Assembly: GCA_963704295.1 (NCBI GenBank)
Contig: OY969884.1
Coordinates: 1,550,001 to 1,614,000, forward strand
DNA from: JACCVL01 sp963704295
Lineage (GTDB): Bacteria; Actinomycetota; Actinomycetes; Propionibacteriales; Nocardioidaceae
Reading direction: 5' to 3'
DNA: 64,000 bases
Below are positions 9,455 to 17,444 of the stretch, piece by piece (position 1 is the first letter of the stretch; each line of letters opens with the position of its first letter). The position numbers were made by a program, and so were the translations under genes. The notes below the pieces were generated by a model. It made no database searches, was not told the origin of the DNA, and worked only from the letters and a program-made list of their open reading frames with translations.

Positions 9455-9458
9455 GGGC

Positions 9459-9528
9459 TGCACAACTCGCGGATCGTGGCAGGGGGGATGGGTCCAGCGG
9501 ACAGACCCCACGATCCGCGAGTTGTGCA
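9459..9528. repeat. 21-bp perfect inverted repeat between convergent genes
   Basis: Arms at 9459-9479 and 9508-9528 are exact reverse complements over 21 bp with 28 nt between. The core CGCGGATCGTGG / CCACGATCCGCG is shared with the arrays near 40.7-41.0 kb and 51.7-51.9 kb, so this is a variant member of that family. It lies between a plus-strand stop (9424) and a minus-strand stop (9557), where a bidirectional terminator is expected. Confidence 0.75.
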
Positions 9529-9556
9529 GGTCGGGGAGCGACGCAGTCGCCCGGGG

Positions 9557-11530
9557 TTACGGAGTCAGCGAGGCCGCCCAGATCCGGCCGTTGGCGACCA
9601 GGTCACCGGCGGTCGGGTCGTCTCCGATCAGCAGCTGCCCCGGGTTGGTCGCCGTCGCCCTGGCGCCGATGATCAACGCGGACACGTTGGTCAGCGTGTC
9701 CGGCGTGGCCGTCGGCGAGGTCCGGCCCGCGCTCGCCCACACCTGCTGGACGCCGGTGCGCACGGTGTAGCGGACCACCGTCGACGCCGCGGTCGGAGTG
9801 TCGGCGACGTAGAGCTGGCCGCTCTGGCTGACCAGCGCCGTCGGAGCCACCACGTCCACCGGCACCGCCGGGAGGCTGGCCACGCACGCTCCGGCGCAGA
9901 CCCCGTTCCCACCGCCGGAGGCGGTGAAGGTGGCCTTCTGGATCCGGGTGACCGCGGCGCCCTCGGCGACCCACAGGGCCCGGCCCTGCACCGCCAGGTT
10001 GCTCACGCCGCCGCCGTCGGACGTCCGCCCGATGACCGACAGCGTTTGGGCGCTCCGGCCCTTGTGCGGGTCGGTGAGCCGGTAGACCTCGTCGCCGCGC
10101 AGCCCGCCCAGGTACAGGTGACCGTCGACTCCCTGGACCAGGGATCCGATGCGGGCGCCGGCGAGGGACTGGCCCGTGGCGTCGACCTGGTTGCGCAGGA
10201 CCAAGGGTGAACCGAAGGTGCCCGTGGCGGAGTCGTAGCGCAGCCGGACCACGCCGCGGCCCTTGGAGCCGCCCTCGGCGACGTAAAGGTAGGGCGCCTT
10301 GTAGGCCAGCTGGCCGCCGCCGTTGAGGGCGACGCAGGAGGAGCCCAGCACCCGACCGTTGGCGAGCCGGCAGATTCCCTGGACGTGATCGGCGATCCAG
10401 GTCCGGTTGCCAACCTTGACGATGCCCTCCGGTGCGGTGGCCCGGTCGGCCACCAGGGAGGCGACCACGGCGCCGGGCGGGGCCGGGATGGTGGTGCCGT
10501 CGGCTACCGCGAGATGGGCCGCGGGGACCTGGAAGACCCGGCCCTCGAACGGCAGCTCGGCACCGCCGACCAGGCCCGGGTCGTCGGCGACGTAGAGGTC
10601 ACCGGTGCTCGAGTCGACGGCGAGTCCGCTGGCGAAGTACATCGCGGTCCCGCTGGTGGCGGCGGGGTCGGTGGTGCCAGGCGGGTCGATGTCGGCGAAC
10701 ACGTCCTCCGCGCCGGTGTCGATGTCGTGGCGCACGACGAAGGACTGCTCCTTCGGCGTCTCGGTCACGTAGAGCTTACGGCTGACCGGGTCGGCGGTGA
10801 GTCCCAGCGGGGCGGTCACCAGCCCCGGGAGCACGGTCGCGCCGAGCGTGGGCGTGGCTGTCGACGGTGCCGCGATCGTCGACAGGCCGGTCTCCTCGGC
10901 GAGAAACAGGTCGGTGCCGACCGCGGCAAGCGAGGCGATGCCGCCGCCGTCGGAGGTGTCCCCGACGTCCACCGGACCGGGCGCGGGGCCCGACGCGTCG
11001 TAGGCGTAGAGGTCGGCGCTGCGGATGGTGCCGATGTGGAGGGTCCCGTTGCCGTCGACGGCGGTCGCGACCGGCCGCAGCTCGGTGAAGTCGACGGTGT
11101 CGGTGCCGGCCAGGGTGCCGTTGTCGCTGAGCGTCTGCGTGCCCGCGTCGAACGTCAGTGCGTGAACCCCGGCCCGCGACGTGCTGTAGACGCTCACCCC
11201 GTCGGGCGCCACGCTCGGCTGCCCGTCCAGGCCGTCCAGGCAGGTGGACTGGTTGATGCTCCCGACACCAGCGCCGTCCACGTCCAGCCGGCAAAGCCCC
11301 TGGAGGTGGTCGGCCACCCACACGTGGTCACCGATCCAGACCGCGCCGCCTGGGACCGACACCCCGATCTCGACCGTCGGGTCCAGCACCGTGGTGCCGG
11401 GCACGGCGTTCGCTGCCGGCGACATCGCCGACACCGCGGACACCGCGAGCACCGCAGAACCGAGTACGGCCGTGCCGGCCCACCGGCGGCGGGCTGGCTG
11501 TGGTTGAGAATTTCGTGCGCGTCGGGACAT
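9557..11530 (-). CDS. Secreted duplicated beta-propeller protein with cysteine pairs
   Basis: 657 residues, unknown function. An N-terminal signal sequence (positive ARRRW, then hydrophobic, ending near ANAVPG at about 45) exports it. The mature protein is an internal duplication: WVADHLQGLCRLD at about 71-83 recurs as WIADHVQGICRLA at about 378-390, DTSDGGGIASL as GRTSDGGGVSNL, and SFVVRHDIDTG as STVVRYTVRTG. This looks like two NHL/SMP-30-type propellers. Cysteines occur only in pairs (80/97, 387/399, 545/549), suggesting disulfides. It follows a TlpA-like lipoprotein and a CcdA on the same strand. GGGGAGGG precedes the ATG. Confidence 0.7.
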   Translation of the reverse strand: MSRRARNSQPQPARRRWAGTAVLGSAVLAVSAVSAMSPAANAVPGTTVLDPTVEIGVSVPGGAVWIGDHVWVADHLQGLCRLDVDGAGVGSINQSTCLDGLDGQPSVAPDGVSVYSTSRAGVHALTFDAGTQTLSDNGTLAGTDTVDFTELRPVATAVDGNGTLHIGTIRSADLYAYDASGPAPGPVDVGDTSDGGGIASLAAVGTDLFLAEETGLSTIAAPSTATPTLGATVLPGLVTAPLGLTADPVSRKLYVTETPKEQSFVVRHDIDTGAEDVFADIDPPGTTDPAATSGTAMYFASGLAVDSSTGDLYVADDPGLVGGAELPFEGRVFQVPAAHLAVADGTTIPAPPGAVVASLVADRATAPEGIVKVGNRTWIADHVQGICRLANGRVLGSSCVALNGGGQLAYKAPYLYVAEGGSKGRGVVRLRYDSATGTFGSPLVLRNQVDATGQSLAGARIGSLVQGVDGHLYLGGLRGDEVYRLTDPHKGRSAQTLSVIGRTSDGGGVSNLAVQGRALWVAEGAAVTRIQKATFTASGGGNGVCAGACVASLPAVPVDVVAPTALVSQSGQLYVADTPTAASTVVRYTVRTGVQQVWASAGRTSPTATPDTLTNVSALIIGARATATNPGQLLIGDDPTAGDLVANGRIWAASLTP

Positions 11531-11647
11531 GTCGCCCTCCCCTGTCGATGAAGCGGCCCCCGTAGGGCGGCTCGAGTCCGGATGACTCGGCGAAAGGGTG
11601 ACCAGCGGTCGTCAACGGAACGTGAAATGCCCGTGACGCGGTGGTCG

Positions 11648-12514
11648 TCAGCGGGCGAACGGGCGTTGCGTCAGCCGGCGACGGCGGCGCAACCCCGCCG
11701 CGCTGCCCGCGAGCACGAGCAGCGCCAGGACCACCAGCCAGGTCGTCGCTCCGGCGTCCCCGACCGCGCGGGCCAGCGCGCCCTGCACCTCACCGGCCGC
11801 CCGGATCACCGGGTCGTCCGCCCCCGAGCCGCCGAACACCCGGATCTCGTACCAGCCGTAGTAGGCGACGTAGCTCCCGGCTATCACGAGCAGCAGCCCG
11901 CTGAGCCGGTTCACGTACGGCATCATCCGGCGCGCCCTGGCCACCACCGCCTGCTGGGCGAGCGCGATGGAGACCGCGAGCGCGCCGACCACGAGCCCCA
12001 TCCCGAGGCCGTAGGTGCCGACGACGAGCAGGCCCTGCGCAAATCCGCCGGTCCGGCTGGTGGTGGCGAGAATCGCCAGGAAGGGGCCGACCGTGCACGA
12101 CAGCGACGCGATCGCGTAGGCGGCGCCGTAGCCGACCATCGACGCGGTCGATCCGGTCGGTGCGTGGCCGCGCAGCCGCGGCACGGGCAGCGTCAGATCG
12201 CGGCCGGCGAGCAGCCAGACCCCGCCCACCGCGAGGGCGATTCCGATCACGATCGTGGCCCAGGGCAGGTAGCGCTCGAGCGACAGCGTCAGCGGGACGA
12301 CGACCGCGCCGAACACCCCGAAGACCCCGACGAAGCCGGCGCTCATCGCCGCCGTCATCCGCAGCGCCCGGCCGAGGGCCTGACCCGGAGCGGCGCTCGC
12401 GTCGCCGTCGGCCACGACCAGCGCCAGGTACGCCGGCAGCAGGGCGAAGCCGCATGGGTTGAACGCGGCGACCAGACCGGCGGCCAGCGCCAGCGCGTAC
12501 GGACCCTCGATCAT
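11648..12514 (-). CDS. ccdA: CcdA/DsbD-type transmembrane thiol-reductant carrier
   Basis: 288 residues, about six to seven TM helices. The two membrane cysteines of the family are present: Cys21 in FNPCGFALLPAYL and Cys140 in SLSCTVGPFLA. Such proteins move electrons from cytoplasmic thioredoxin to extracytoplasmic thioredoxin-like proteins. The ATG is 4 nt after the stop of the TlpA-like gene, which should be its redox partner. A longer frame to 12592 lacks homology at its start. No other cytochrome c maturation gene is in the window. Confidence 0.88.
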   Translation of the reverse strand: MIEGPYALALAAGLVAAFNPCGFALLPAYLALVVADGDASAAPGQALGRALRMTAAMSAGFVGVFGVFGAVVVPLTLSLERYLPWATIVIGIALAVGGVWLLAGRDLTLPVPRLRGHAPTGSTASMVGYGAAYAIASLSCTVGPFLAILATTSRTGGFAQGLLVVGTYGLGMGLVVGALAVSIALAQQAVVARARRMMPYVNRLSGLLLVIAGSYVAYYGWYEIRVFGGSGADDPVIRAAGEVQGALARAVGDAGATTWLVVLALLVLAGSAAGLRRRRRLTQRPFAR

Positions 12515-12518
12515 CGGC

Positions 12519-13154
12519 TCAGCCGAAGCTCTCGTCCACCAGCTGCTGCAGGTCGACGTCGCCGGAGTAGGCGTCCACCTGCTCGACGGCACCGTCCTCG
12601 GACACCAGCACGAACACGTCCTGCTGGATGATGCCGAAGCGGGTGTAGATGCCGCCGTCGGTGTCGGCGAGCTGGGTGAAGGTCAGGCCGTGCCGGTCCA
12701 CGAACGCCTGCATGTCGGCGACGTCCGAGCTGAGCCCGGAAACCCCCACGAACTCGACGTCCGGGGCCGCGTCGGCCGCCGCCTGCACCTCCGGTGCGGC
12801 GGCGGCGCACTCGGTGCACCACGGCGCCCAGAACCACAAGACGGTGTCGGTGCCCGCCAGGCTGGTGGCGTCGAAGCCCTCGCCGGAGACCTGCTCGGCC
12901 TCGAACCGCAGCACCTCGGGGACGGTTGCCGGCTGGCCGCCACCGGCGGTGGGCCCGTCGTCGTGGCCGGCTGCATCATCCGGGGTCTCGTCCGGCTTCT
13001 GGCCGCCGGAGTCCGGGCCGACTGCGCCCTGGCCGTCGGCACTGGGAGAGGCGGCTGGGGGAGCCGACTCGTCGGTCGCCGCGCCGCAGCCCGCCACCCC
13101 GAGCGCCAGCGCGAGCGAGACGGCAGCGGTGGCGACCAGCGAGGGGAACGGCAC
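12519..13154 (-). CDS. TlpA-like thioredoxin-fold lipoprotein
   Basis: 211 residues. The signal peptide ends in a lipobox (GVAGC, Cys23), so the protein is lipid-anchored outside the membrane. About 55 Gly/Pro/Asp-rich linker residues follow, then a TlpA/redoxin domain with the active site FWAPWCTECAAAAP (Cys113, Cys116). Family role: reductase or chaperone for exported disulfides. The GTG start is chosen because it opens the signal peptide and has CACGAT 6 nt upstream. Transcribed with ccdA and probably the beta-propeller gene. Confidence 0.86.
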   Translation of the reverse strand: MPFPSLVATAAVSLALALGVAGCGAATDESAPPAASPSADGQGAVGPDSGGQKPDETPDDAAGHDDGPTAGGGQPATVPEVLRFEAEQVSGEGFDATSLAGTDTVLWFWAPWCTECAAAAPEVQAAADAAPDVEFVGVSGLSSDVADMQAFVDRHGLTFTQLADTDGGIYTRFGIIQQDVFVLVSEDGAVEQVDAYSGDVDLQQLVDESFG

Positions 13155-13160
13155 GTTCCC

Positions 13161-13166
13161 ATCGTG
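13161..13166 (-). promoter_or_regulatory. -10 element, leaderless promoter of the tlpA-like operon
   Basis: CACGAT (C in place of the usual T) on the minus strand, 6 nt before the GTG at 13154. Confidence 0.3.
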
Positions 13167-13206
13167 CGCGGCCGGCACGGTCAAACCAAACAGCGCGGCG
13201 GGCGGA

Positions 13207-13237
13207 TTGGCTCCTCGCGTCCGGGCCGGGCTAGGAT
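13207..13237 (+). promoter_or_regulatory. Putative promoter of the S6-SSB-S18-L9 operon
   Basis: TTGGCT at 13207-13212 and TAGGAT at 13232-13237 with a 19-nt spacer. Initiation near 13244 would leave a structured 5' leader of about 129 nt before rpsF. Confidence 0.4.
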
Positions 13238-13244
13238 CATTGCT

Positions 13245-13344
13245 CGGTCCGGCCCGCCCGGACCGCGGTTCCCTCCCCGTCACCGCCCGGTGGCTGCTGG
13301 ACGGAACCGATGCACGCATCCTCCTGTCACGGAGAGACCGTGAC
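13245..13344 (+). promoter_or_regulatory. Structured rpsF leader, two perfect hairpins
   Basis: Hairpin 1 (13245-13265): 8-bp stem CGGTCCGG/CCGGACCG, loop CCCGC. Hairpin 2 (13326-13344): 7-bp stem GTCACGG/CCGTGAC, loop AGAGA, ending 12 nt before the Shine-Dalgarno sequence. Ribosomal protein S6:S18 complexes repress rpsF operons through a leader RNA in several bacteria; whether these hairpins form that motif needs a covariance-model test. Confidence 0.35.
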
Positions 13345-13372
13345 CGCTGAGTCCGTAGGAGGTGGAGACGCT

Positions 13373-13663
13373 GTGCGTCACTACGAGCTGATGGTCATCC
13401 TCGACCCCGACCTCGAGGAGCGAACGGTCGCCCCGTCGCTCGACCGCTACCTGTCACTGGTCACCAAGGACGGCGGCACCGTCGACAACGTTGACATCTG
13501 GGGTCGGCGCCGGATGGCCTACGAGATCAAGAAGCGCGCCGAGGGCATCTACGCCGTCGTGGACCTGCACGCCGAGCCGGCCACCGTCAAGGAGCTGGAC
13601 CGCCAGCTGACCCTGAACGAGTCGGTGCTGCGTACCAAGGTCGTACGGCCCGAGGCGCACTGA
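13373..13663 (+). CDS. rpsF: 30S ribosomal protein S6
   Basis: 96 residues, the normal length. VRHYELMVILDPDLEE and VDIWGRRRMAYEIKKRAEGIYAV are S6 signatures. The GTG start is set by a near-perfect AGGAGGT 6-16 nt upstream; the frame extends to 13310 but has no homology there. First gene of the S6-SSB-S18-L9 operon. S6 binds S18 on the 30S platform. Confidence 0.96.
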   Translation: MRHYELMVILDPDLEERTVAPSLDRYLSLVTKDGGTVDNVDIWGRRRMAYEIKKRAEGIYAVVDLHAEPATVKELDRQLTLNESVLRTKVVRPEAH

Positions 13664-13780
13664 GCCGTGGCGGAGCCGACCGCTCACTTAGCACTGTCGG
13701 CGCCGTGCGCTTGACTCGATCCCGCGGCCGGCCACGCCCGGCCCGGTAGGACCCTTCCCGACCACCTCGCAGGAGATCTC

Positions 13781-14329
13781 ATGGCAGGCGAGACCGTGAT
13801 CACCCTCGTCGGTAACCTCGTCGACGACCCGGAGCTGCGCTTCACCCCGTCGGGTGCCGCGGTGGCGAACTTCCGGCTGGCGTCGACCCCGCGCACCTAT
13901 GACCGCCAGTCCGGCGAGTGGAAGGACGGGGAGAGCCTGTTCCTCACCTGCTCGGTGTGGCGGCAGGCGGCGGAGAATGTTGCCGAGTCGCTGCAGAAGG
14001 GGATGCGCGTCATCGTGCAGGGCCGGCTGAAGCAGCGGTCGTACGAGACCCGCGAGGGGGAGAAGCGCACCGTCTTCGAGGTCGACGTCGACGAGGTCGG
14101 GCCGAGCCTGCGCAGCGCGACCGCCAAGGTCGCGAAGACCTCCCGTTCCGGGTCCGGTGGTGGTTTCGGCGGCGGGGGGAGCGGCCAGGGCGGTGGGCAG
14201 CCAGCCGGTGGGCAGCAGGGCGGCAGCGACCCGTGGGCCACCAGCGCTCCGTCCGGCGGTGCCGCCTCGGGCGGCAGCGACCCCTGGGCCAGCGCCCCCA
14301 CCGCCGGCGCCGACGACCCGCCGTTCTGA
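13781..14329 (+). CDS. ssb: Single-stranded DNA-binding protein
   Basis: 182 residues. N-terminal OB fold (about 1-112) with GNLVDDPELRFTPSGAAVANF and a central SVWRQAAENVAESL. A Gly/Gln-rich disordered linker follows, and the acidic tail ADDPPF recruits replication and repair partners. Lies 117 nt after rpsF with CAGGAG before the ATG. Confidence 0.97.
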   Translation: MAGETVITLVGNLVDDPELRFTPSGAAVANFRLASTPRTYDRQSGEWKDGESLFLTCSVWRQAAENVAESLQKGMRVIVQGRLKQRSYETREGEKRTVFEVDVDEVGPSLRSATAKVAKTSRSGSGGGFGGGGSGQGGGQPAGGQQGGSDPWATSAPSGGAASGGSDPWASAPTAGADDPPF

Positions 14330-14400
14330 CCCGATCCGACATCCGATACCAATCCATCGGCTCATTCCGGTGAGAGCCGGGCTCTGAAGGGAGCACCACA

Positions 14401-14637
14401 ATGGCCAAGCCCATCGTCCGTAAGCCGAAGAAGAAGCAGAACCCGCTCAAGGCCGCGGACATCACCTACATCGACTACAAGGACACCGCGTTGCTGCGGA
14501 AGTTCATCTCCGACCGGGGCAAGATCCGCGCCCGCCGGGTGACCGGTGTGAGCGTCCAGGAGCAGCGGCAGATCGCCACCGCGATCAAGAACGCACGCGA
14601 GATGGCGCTGCTGCCGTACACGTCGACCACCCGCTGA
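14401..14637 (+). CDS. rpsR: 30S ribosomal protein S18, cysteine-free form
   Basis: 78 residues; IDYKDTALLRKFISDRGKI and RRVTGVSVQEQRQIA are S18 signatures. The N-terminal Zn-binding Cys residues of the C+ type (KCVFC in mycobacterial S18-1) are absent, so this is a zinc-independent C- form even though it sits in the main operon. GAAGGGAG precedes the ATG. Confidence 0.96.
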   Translation: MAKPIVRKPKKKQNPLKAADITYIDYKDTALLRKFISDRGKIRARRVTGVSVQEQRQIATAIKNAREMALLPYTSTTR

Positions 14638-14651
14638 GAGGAGGCACCGCG

Positions 14652-15098
14652 ATGAAGCTCATCCTCACCCACGAGGTGCCGGCGCTCGGTGCGCCCGGTG
14701 ACATCGTCGAGGTCAAGCACGGCTACGGCCGGAACTACCTGGTCCCCCGCGGGTACGCAGTGGTCTGGACCAAGGGCGCCGCCAAGCAGATCGACAGCCT
14801 GAAGAAGGCGCGTGAGGTCCGCGAGGTCCGTGACCACACGCACGCCGAGCAGATCAAGGCGCAGCTCGAGGAGCTCAGGGTGCTGCTGCCCGTGCGGGCT
14901 GGGGAGACCGGTCGACTGTTCGGCGCGGTGACCGTGTCGGACATCGCCGCGGCGATCACGTCGGCCGGCGGCCCTCAGGTGGACAAGCGCCGGATCGACG
15001 TCGGGCAGCCGATCAAGTCGATCGGCAGCCACGACGTCACCGTCCGGGTGTCCGACGACGTGGCGGCCCAGGTCACCGTCGAGGTGCACGCAGGCTGA
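14652..15098 (+). CDS. rplI: 50S ribosomal protein L9
   Basis: 148 residues with the N-terminal domain MKLILTHEVPALGAPGDIV and GYGRNYLVPRGYAV, the long connecting helix (about 40-75) and the C-terminal domain beginning near GRLFGAVTVSDIAAAI. GAGGAGG precedes the ATG. Last gene of the operon; a hairpin with a T tract covers its stop codon. Confidence 0.96.
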   Translation: MKLILTHEVPALGAPGDIVEVKHGYGRNYLVPRGYAVVWTKGAAKQIDSLKKAREVREVRDHTHAEQIKAQLEELRVLLPVRAGETGRLFGAVTVSDIAAAITSAGGPQVDKRRIDVGQPIKSIGSHDVTVRVSDDVAAQVTVEVHAG

Positions 15099-15120
15099 GC
15101 AGGTCGCTCAGTCCTGCTTT
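15090..15120. terminator. Terminator between rplI and the convergent membrane gene
   Basis: Stem GCAGG-CTGAGC / GCTCAG-(T)-CCTGC with a 5-nt loop AGGTC and one bulged T, followed by TTT. It spans the rplI stop and the last codons of the convergent gene and could act in both directions. Confidence 0.6.
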
Positions 15121-15647
15121 ACCGGCCGGGCCCAGGCCCGGCCGGCGCTCAGCAGCTGGAGCAGGGTGAACCAGGCGCTGAAGGCGAGCCCGACGAAGGC
15201 GGCTGCCAACAACAGGTCACCGAGCACCGGGAGGACGAGGTAGCCGAGCGCCGCCCCCGCTTCGGTCGCCAGCAACGCCACTCCCGCCCAGCGCAGGAAC
15301 GACGCCTGACCGACCACCAGGGCGGAGCGTCCGGCTCGGGCGACCGCCAGCACCGCGGTGGCGCCCAGGGCCAGGCTCGCCACCACCAGCAGCAGGGACC
15401 CGACGTACACGAGCGTGAGTACCGGCTCCGGCAGAGGGATCAGCCGGACCAGCGCGACCGCCGTGGCCACCGTCGCGACCGTCCGCGCCGGCCCGAAGGT
15501 CGCCTCGAGCGGCACCAGCCGGTGCCAACCGTAAGCCACCAGGCTCCAGCCGGTGGCGTCCAGCGTGACGTCCCAGCCGCCGCCCGCCGGCTGGACGCCG
15601 AGGATCACGAGGATCCAGCCGAGACCGGCGACGGCGAGGGGTGGCAC
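15108..15647 (-). CDS. Hypothetical five-TM membrane protein
   Basis: 179 residues, no family recognised. About five hydrophobic helices: 5-18, 55-72, 78-103, 118-132 and 138-165. A Pro/Gly stretch follows the first helix and the C-terminus is basic. The GTG start has TAGGGT 6 nt upstream, overlapping the stop of the MATE gene on the same strand, so it can be transcribed on its own or with MATE. Confidence 0.65.
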   Translation of the reverse strand: MPPLAVAGLGWILVILGVQPAGGGWDVTLDATGWSLVAYGWHRLVPLEATFGPARTVATVATAVALVRLIPLPEPVLTLVYVGSLLLVVASLALGATAVLAVARAGRSALVVGQASFLRWAGVALLATEAGAALGYLVLPVLGDLLLAAAFVGLAFSAWFTLLQLLSAGRAWARPVKQD

Positions 15648-15653
15648 CTCGGC

Positions 15654-15659
15654 ACCCTA
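15654..15659 (-). promoter_or_regulatory. -10 element, leaderless promoter of the five-TM gene
   Basis: TAGGGT on the minus strand, 6 nt before the GTG at 15647. Confidence 0.42.
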
Positions 15660-17015
15660 GCCAGCAGTCGGGGGGCCTCCCGCGGGCGCTGGCCGCGACA
15701 GCGCCGGCCCGATCCGCAGCCACGAGCTGCCGCGTGCCCGGTGTACGAGCGTCCCGGCTCGGGCGAGCATCCACACGCCATACGCGAGCCACAGGGCGCC
15801 GATCCCCCCGTCGGCCGCGAGCACGACCGCAACGGCGGGGACGTAGGCCACCGTCGTGAGCAGCCCCGCCACGGCCAGGTACCGACCGTCTCCGGCGCCG
15901 ATGAGGGCGCCGTCCAGCACGAACACGACGCCGGAGACCGGCTGCACCAGGGCGACGACCATCAGGGCGGTGGCGGCCGCGGCGCGCACGTCCCGGTCAC
16001 CGGTGAACAGCACCGGCAGCCAGCTCGCGGTCGCGAGCACCACCAGGCCGGCAAGGGTCCCCCCCACGGCGCCCCACGCCACCATCCGCCGGGTGCTGCG
16101 CCGGGCCGCCTCGACCGCACCCGCCCCCAGGTGCCGGCCGATGATCGCCTGCGCGGCGATCGCCACCGCGTCCAGCCCGTACGCGAGCACCGACACCACC
16201 GTGACGGCGATCTGCTGAGCCGCGAGGGATGCGTCGGGGAGGGTCGCTGCCACCACCGTGGCGAGGACCAGCACCGCGCGCAGGGTCAGCGTGCGAACGA
16301 ACAGCGGGGTGCCGGACCCCGCCGCCGCCAGCAGGCCGCGGGGGTGGGGGCGACGGCGAGCGCGGTGCCTGCGGGCGCTCCGCAGCACGACAGCGACCAG
16401 GGCGACGGCCGCCGCGGTCTGCGCGATCACGGTCCCGAGTGCCGACCCGACCAGACCCATGTCCAAGCCGTAGACCAGCCAGACGTCCAACCCGATGTTG
16501 GCGAGGTTCGCCAGCACGACGACCAGCAGCGGGGTCCGGGTGTCCAGCAGGCCGCGGAGCACCCCGGTGGCGGCGAGGACCAGCAGCATTCCCGGCACTC
16601 CGAGCGCGGAGACGCGCAGGTAGTCAGTGGCCTGGCCGGCCACCCCCTCGGTGACGTCGAACGCGCCGATGACGCGGGCGGCCCCGGTCGCGGTCAGGGC
16701 GGCAAGCACCACCCCGAGGCTCAGGCCCAGCCACAGACCGGAGACCCCGTCGGTGAGCGCGCCTCGCCGGTCTCCGGCACCGACGCGCCGGCTGACGCTC
16801 GCCGTCGTCGCGTACGCGAGGAACACGCAGAGCCCGACCACGGTCTGCAGCACGGTGGCGGCCACCGAGAGCGCCGCCAGCGGTTCGGTCCCGAGGTATC
16901 CGACGACGGCGGTGTCGGCCAGCAGGAACAGCGGTTCGCTGACCAGCGCGACGAAGGTAGGGACCGCCAGTCGCAGCATGGTCCGGTCCTCGGCCTGCAG
17001 GCGAGGTGCACGCAC
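15657..17015 (-). CDS. MATE family efflux transporter (DinF-like)
   Basis: About 452 residues with twelve TM segments and two homologous halves. LRLAVPTFVALVSEPLFLLADTAVVGYLG is the DinF-subfamily opening (quoted in parts: LRLAVPTFVALVSEP, LFLLADTAVVGYLG). Exports cationic compounds by Na+ or H+ exchange. The frame extends to a TTG at 17084 with an Arg-rich prefix; the GTG used here begins just before conserved sequence, and the true start is uncertain. Streptomyces also has a MATE gene between rplI and dnaB. Confidence 0.88.
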   Translation of the reverse strand: MRAPRLQAEDRTMLRLAVPTFVALVSEPLFLLADTAVVGYLGTEPLAALSVAATVLQTVVGLCVFLAYATTASVSRRVGAGDRRGALTDGVSGLWLGLSLGVVLAALTATGAARVIGAFDVTEGVAGQATDYLRVSALGVPGMLLVLAATGVLRGLLDTRTPLLVVVLANLANIGLDVWLVYGLDMGLVGSALGTVIAQTAAAVALVAVVLRSARRHRARRRPHPRGLLAAAGSGTPLFVRTLTLRAVLVLATVVAATLPDASLAAQQIAVTVVSVLAYGLDAVAIAAQAIIGRHLGAGAVEAARRSTRRMVAWGAVGGTLAGLVVLATASWLPVLFTGDRDVRAAAATALMVVALVQPVSGVVFVLDGALIGAGDGRYLAVAGLLTTVAYVPAVAVVLAADGGIGALWLAYGVWMLARAGTLVHRARGSSWLRIGPALSRPAPAGGPPTAG

Positions 17016-17231
17016 GCGGCTCCCGGGAGGTCGGGTAAGGCGCACCCGGCGGGAAAGGGGCTGACGCCGAGGGGAGGGTGGCAAGACTCCGCCGGCCAGA
17101 CTAGGAGGACCCTAGGGCACGGAGCGACCCGTGTGCCGAAGTCCGAGAAAAAGTCGCGACAATTTCGACTGCACACCGTCCCCGGGACAAGTTCGCAGGT
17201 CAGAGGGCACGCGCGTGCGACGGGACCGCCC

Positions 17232-17320
17232 TCGTCCACAGAACTCTGCACAGGCTGTGCACACCGATATCCGGCTCTGTCCACAGGATTGTCGGCACTG
17301 TCCACACCCCGTGTGGACGG
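17232..17320. promoter_or_regulatory. Cluster of DnaA-box-like sites upstream of dnaB
   Basis: Four nonamers ending in TCCACA: TCGTCCACA (17232-17240), CTGTCCACA (17277-17285), CTGTCCACA (17298-17306), and CCGTCCACA on the minus strand (17312-17320). The GC-rich actinobacterial DnaA box is close to TTGTCCACA. The last two form an 8-bp palindrome (GTCCACAC-CCC-GTGTGGAC). A second palindrome TGCACA-GGC-TGTGCA lies at 17247-17261. The surrounding gap from 17085 holds no gene. Confidence 0.5.
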
Positions 17321-17378
17321 CTGGCTTCCGTCCAGGGGAGTCGGGTGCGTAGCGTGCCGGACTGTCGGTGCCGGAGCC

Positions 17379-17384
17379 TAGGTT
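17379..17384 (+). promoter_or_regulatory. Possible dnaB -10 element
   Basis: TAGGTT, giving initiation near 17391 and a leader of about 54 nt. It lies about 60 bp downstream of the DnaA-box-like cluster. Confidence 0.3.
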
Positions 17385-17444
17385 CTGACCAACGACGAGC
17401 GCCGCCCCCGGTGGCGCCGGACCAGTTGAGGGGCCCCCGCGACG

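Noticed and set aside
17085..17444. Chromosomal origin of replication
   Set aside because: DnaA-box-like sites are present, but there is no dnaA/dnaN gene pair, no AT-rich unwinding region, and only four boxes. Better viewed as a regulatory or titration cluster.
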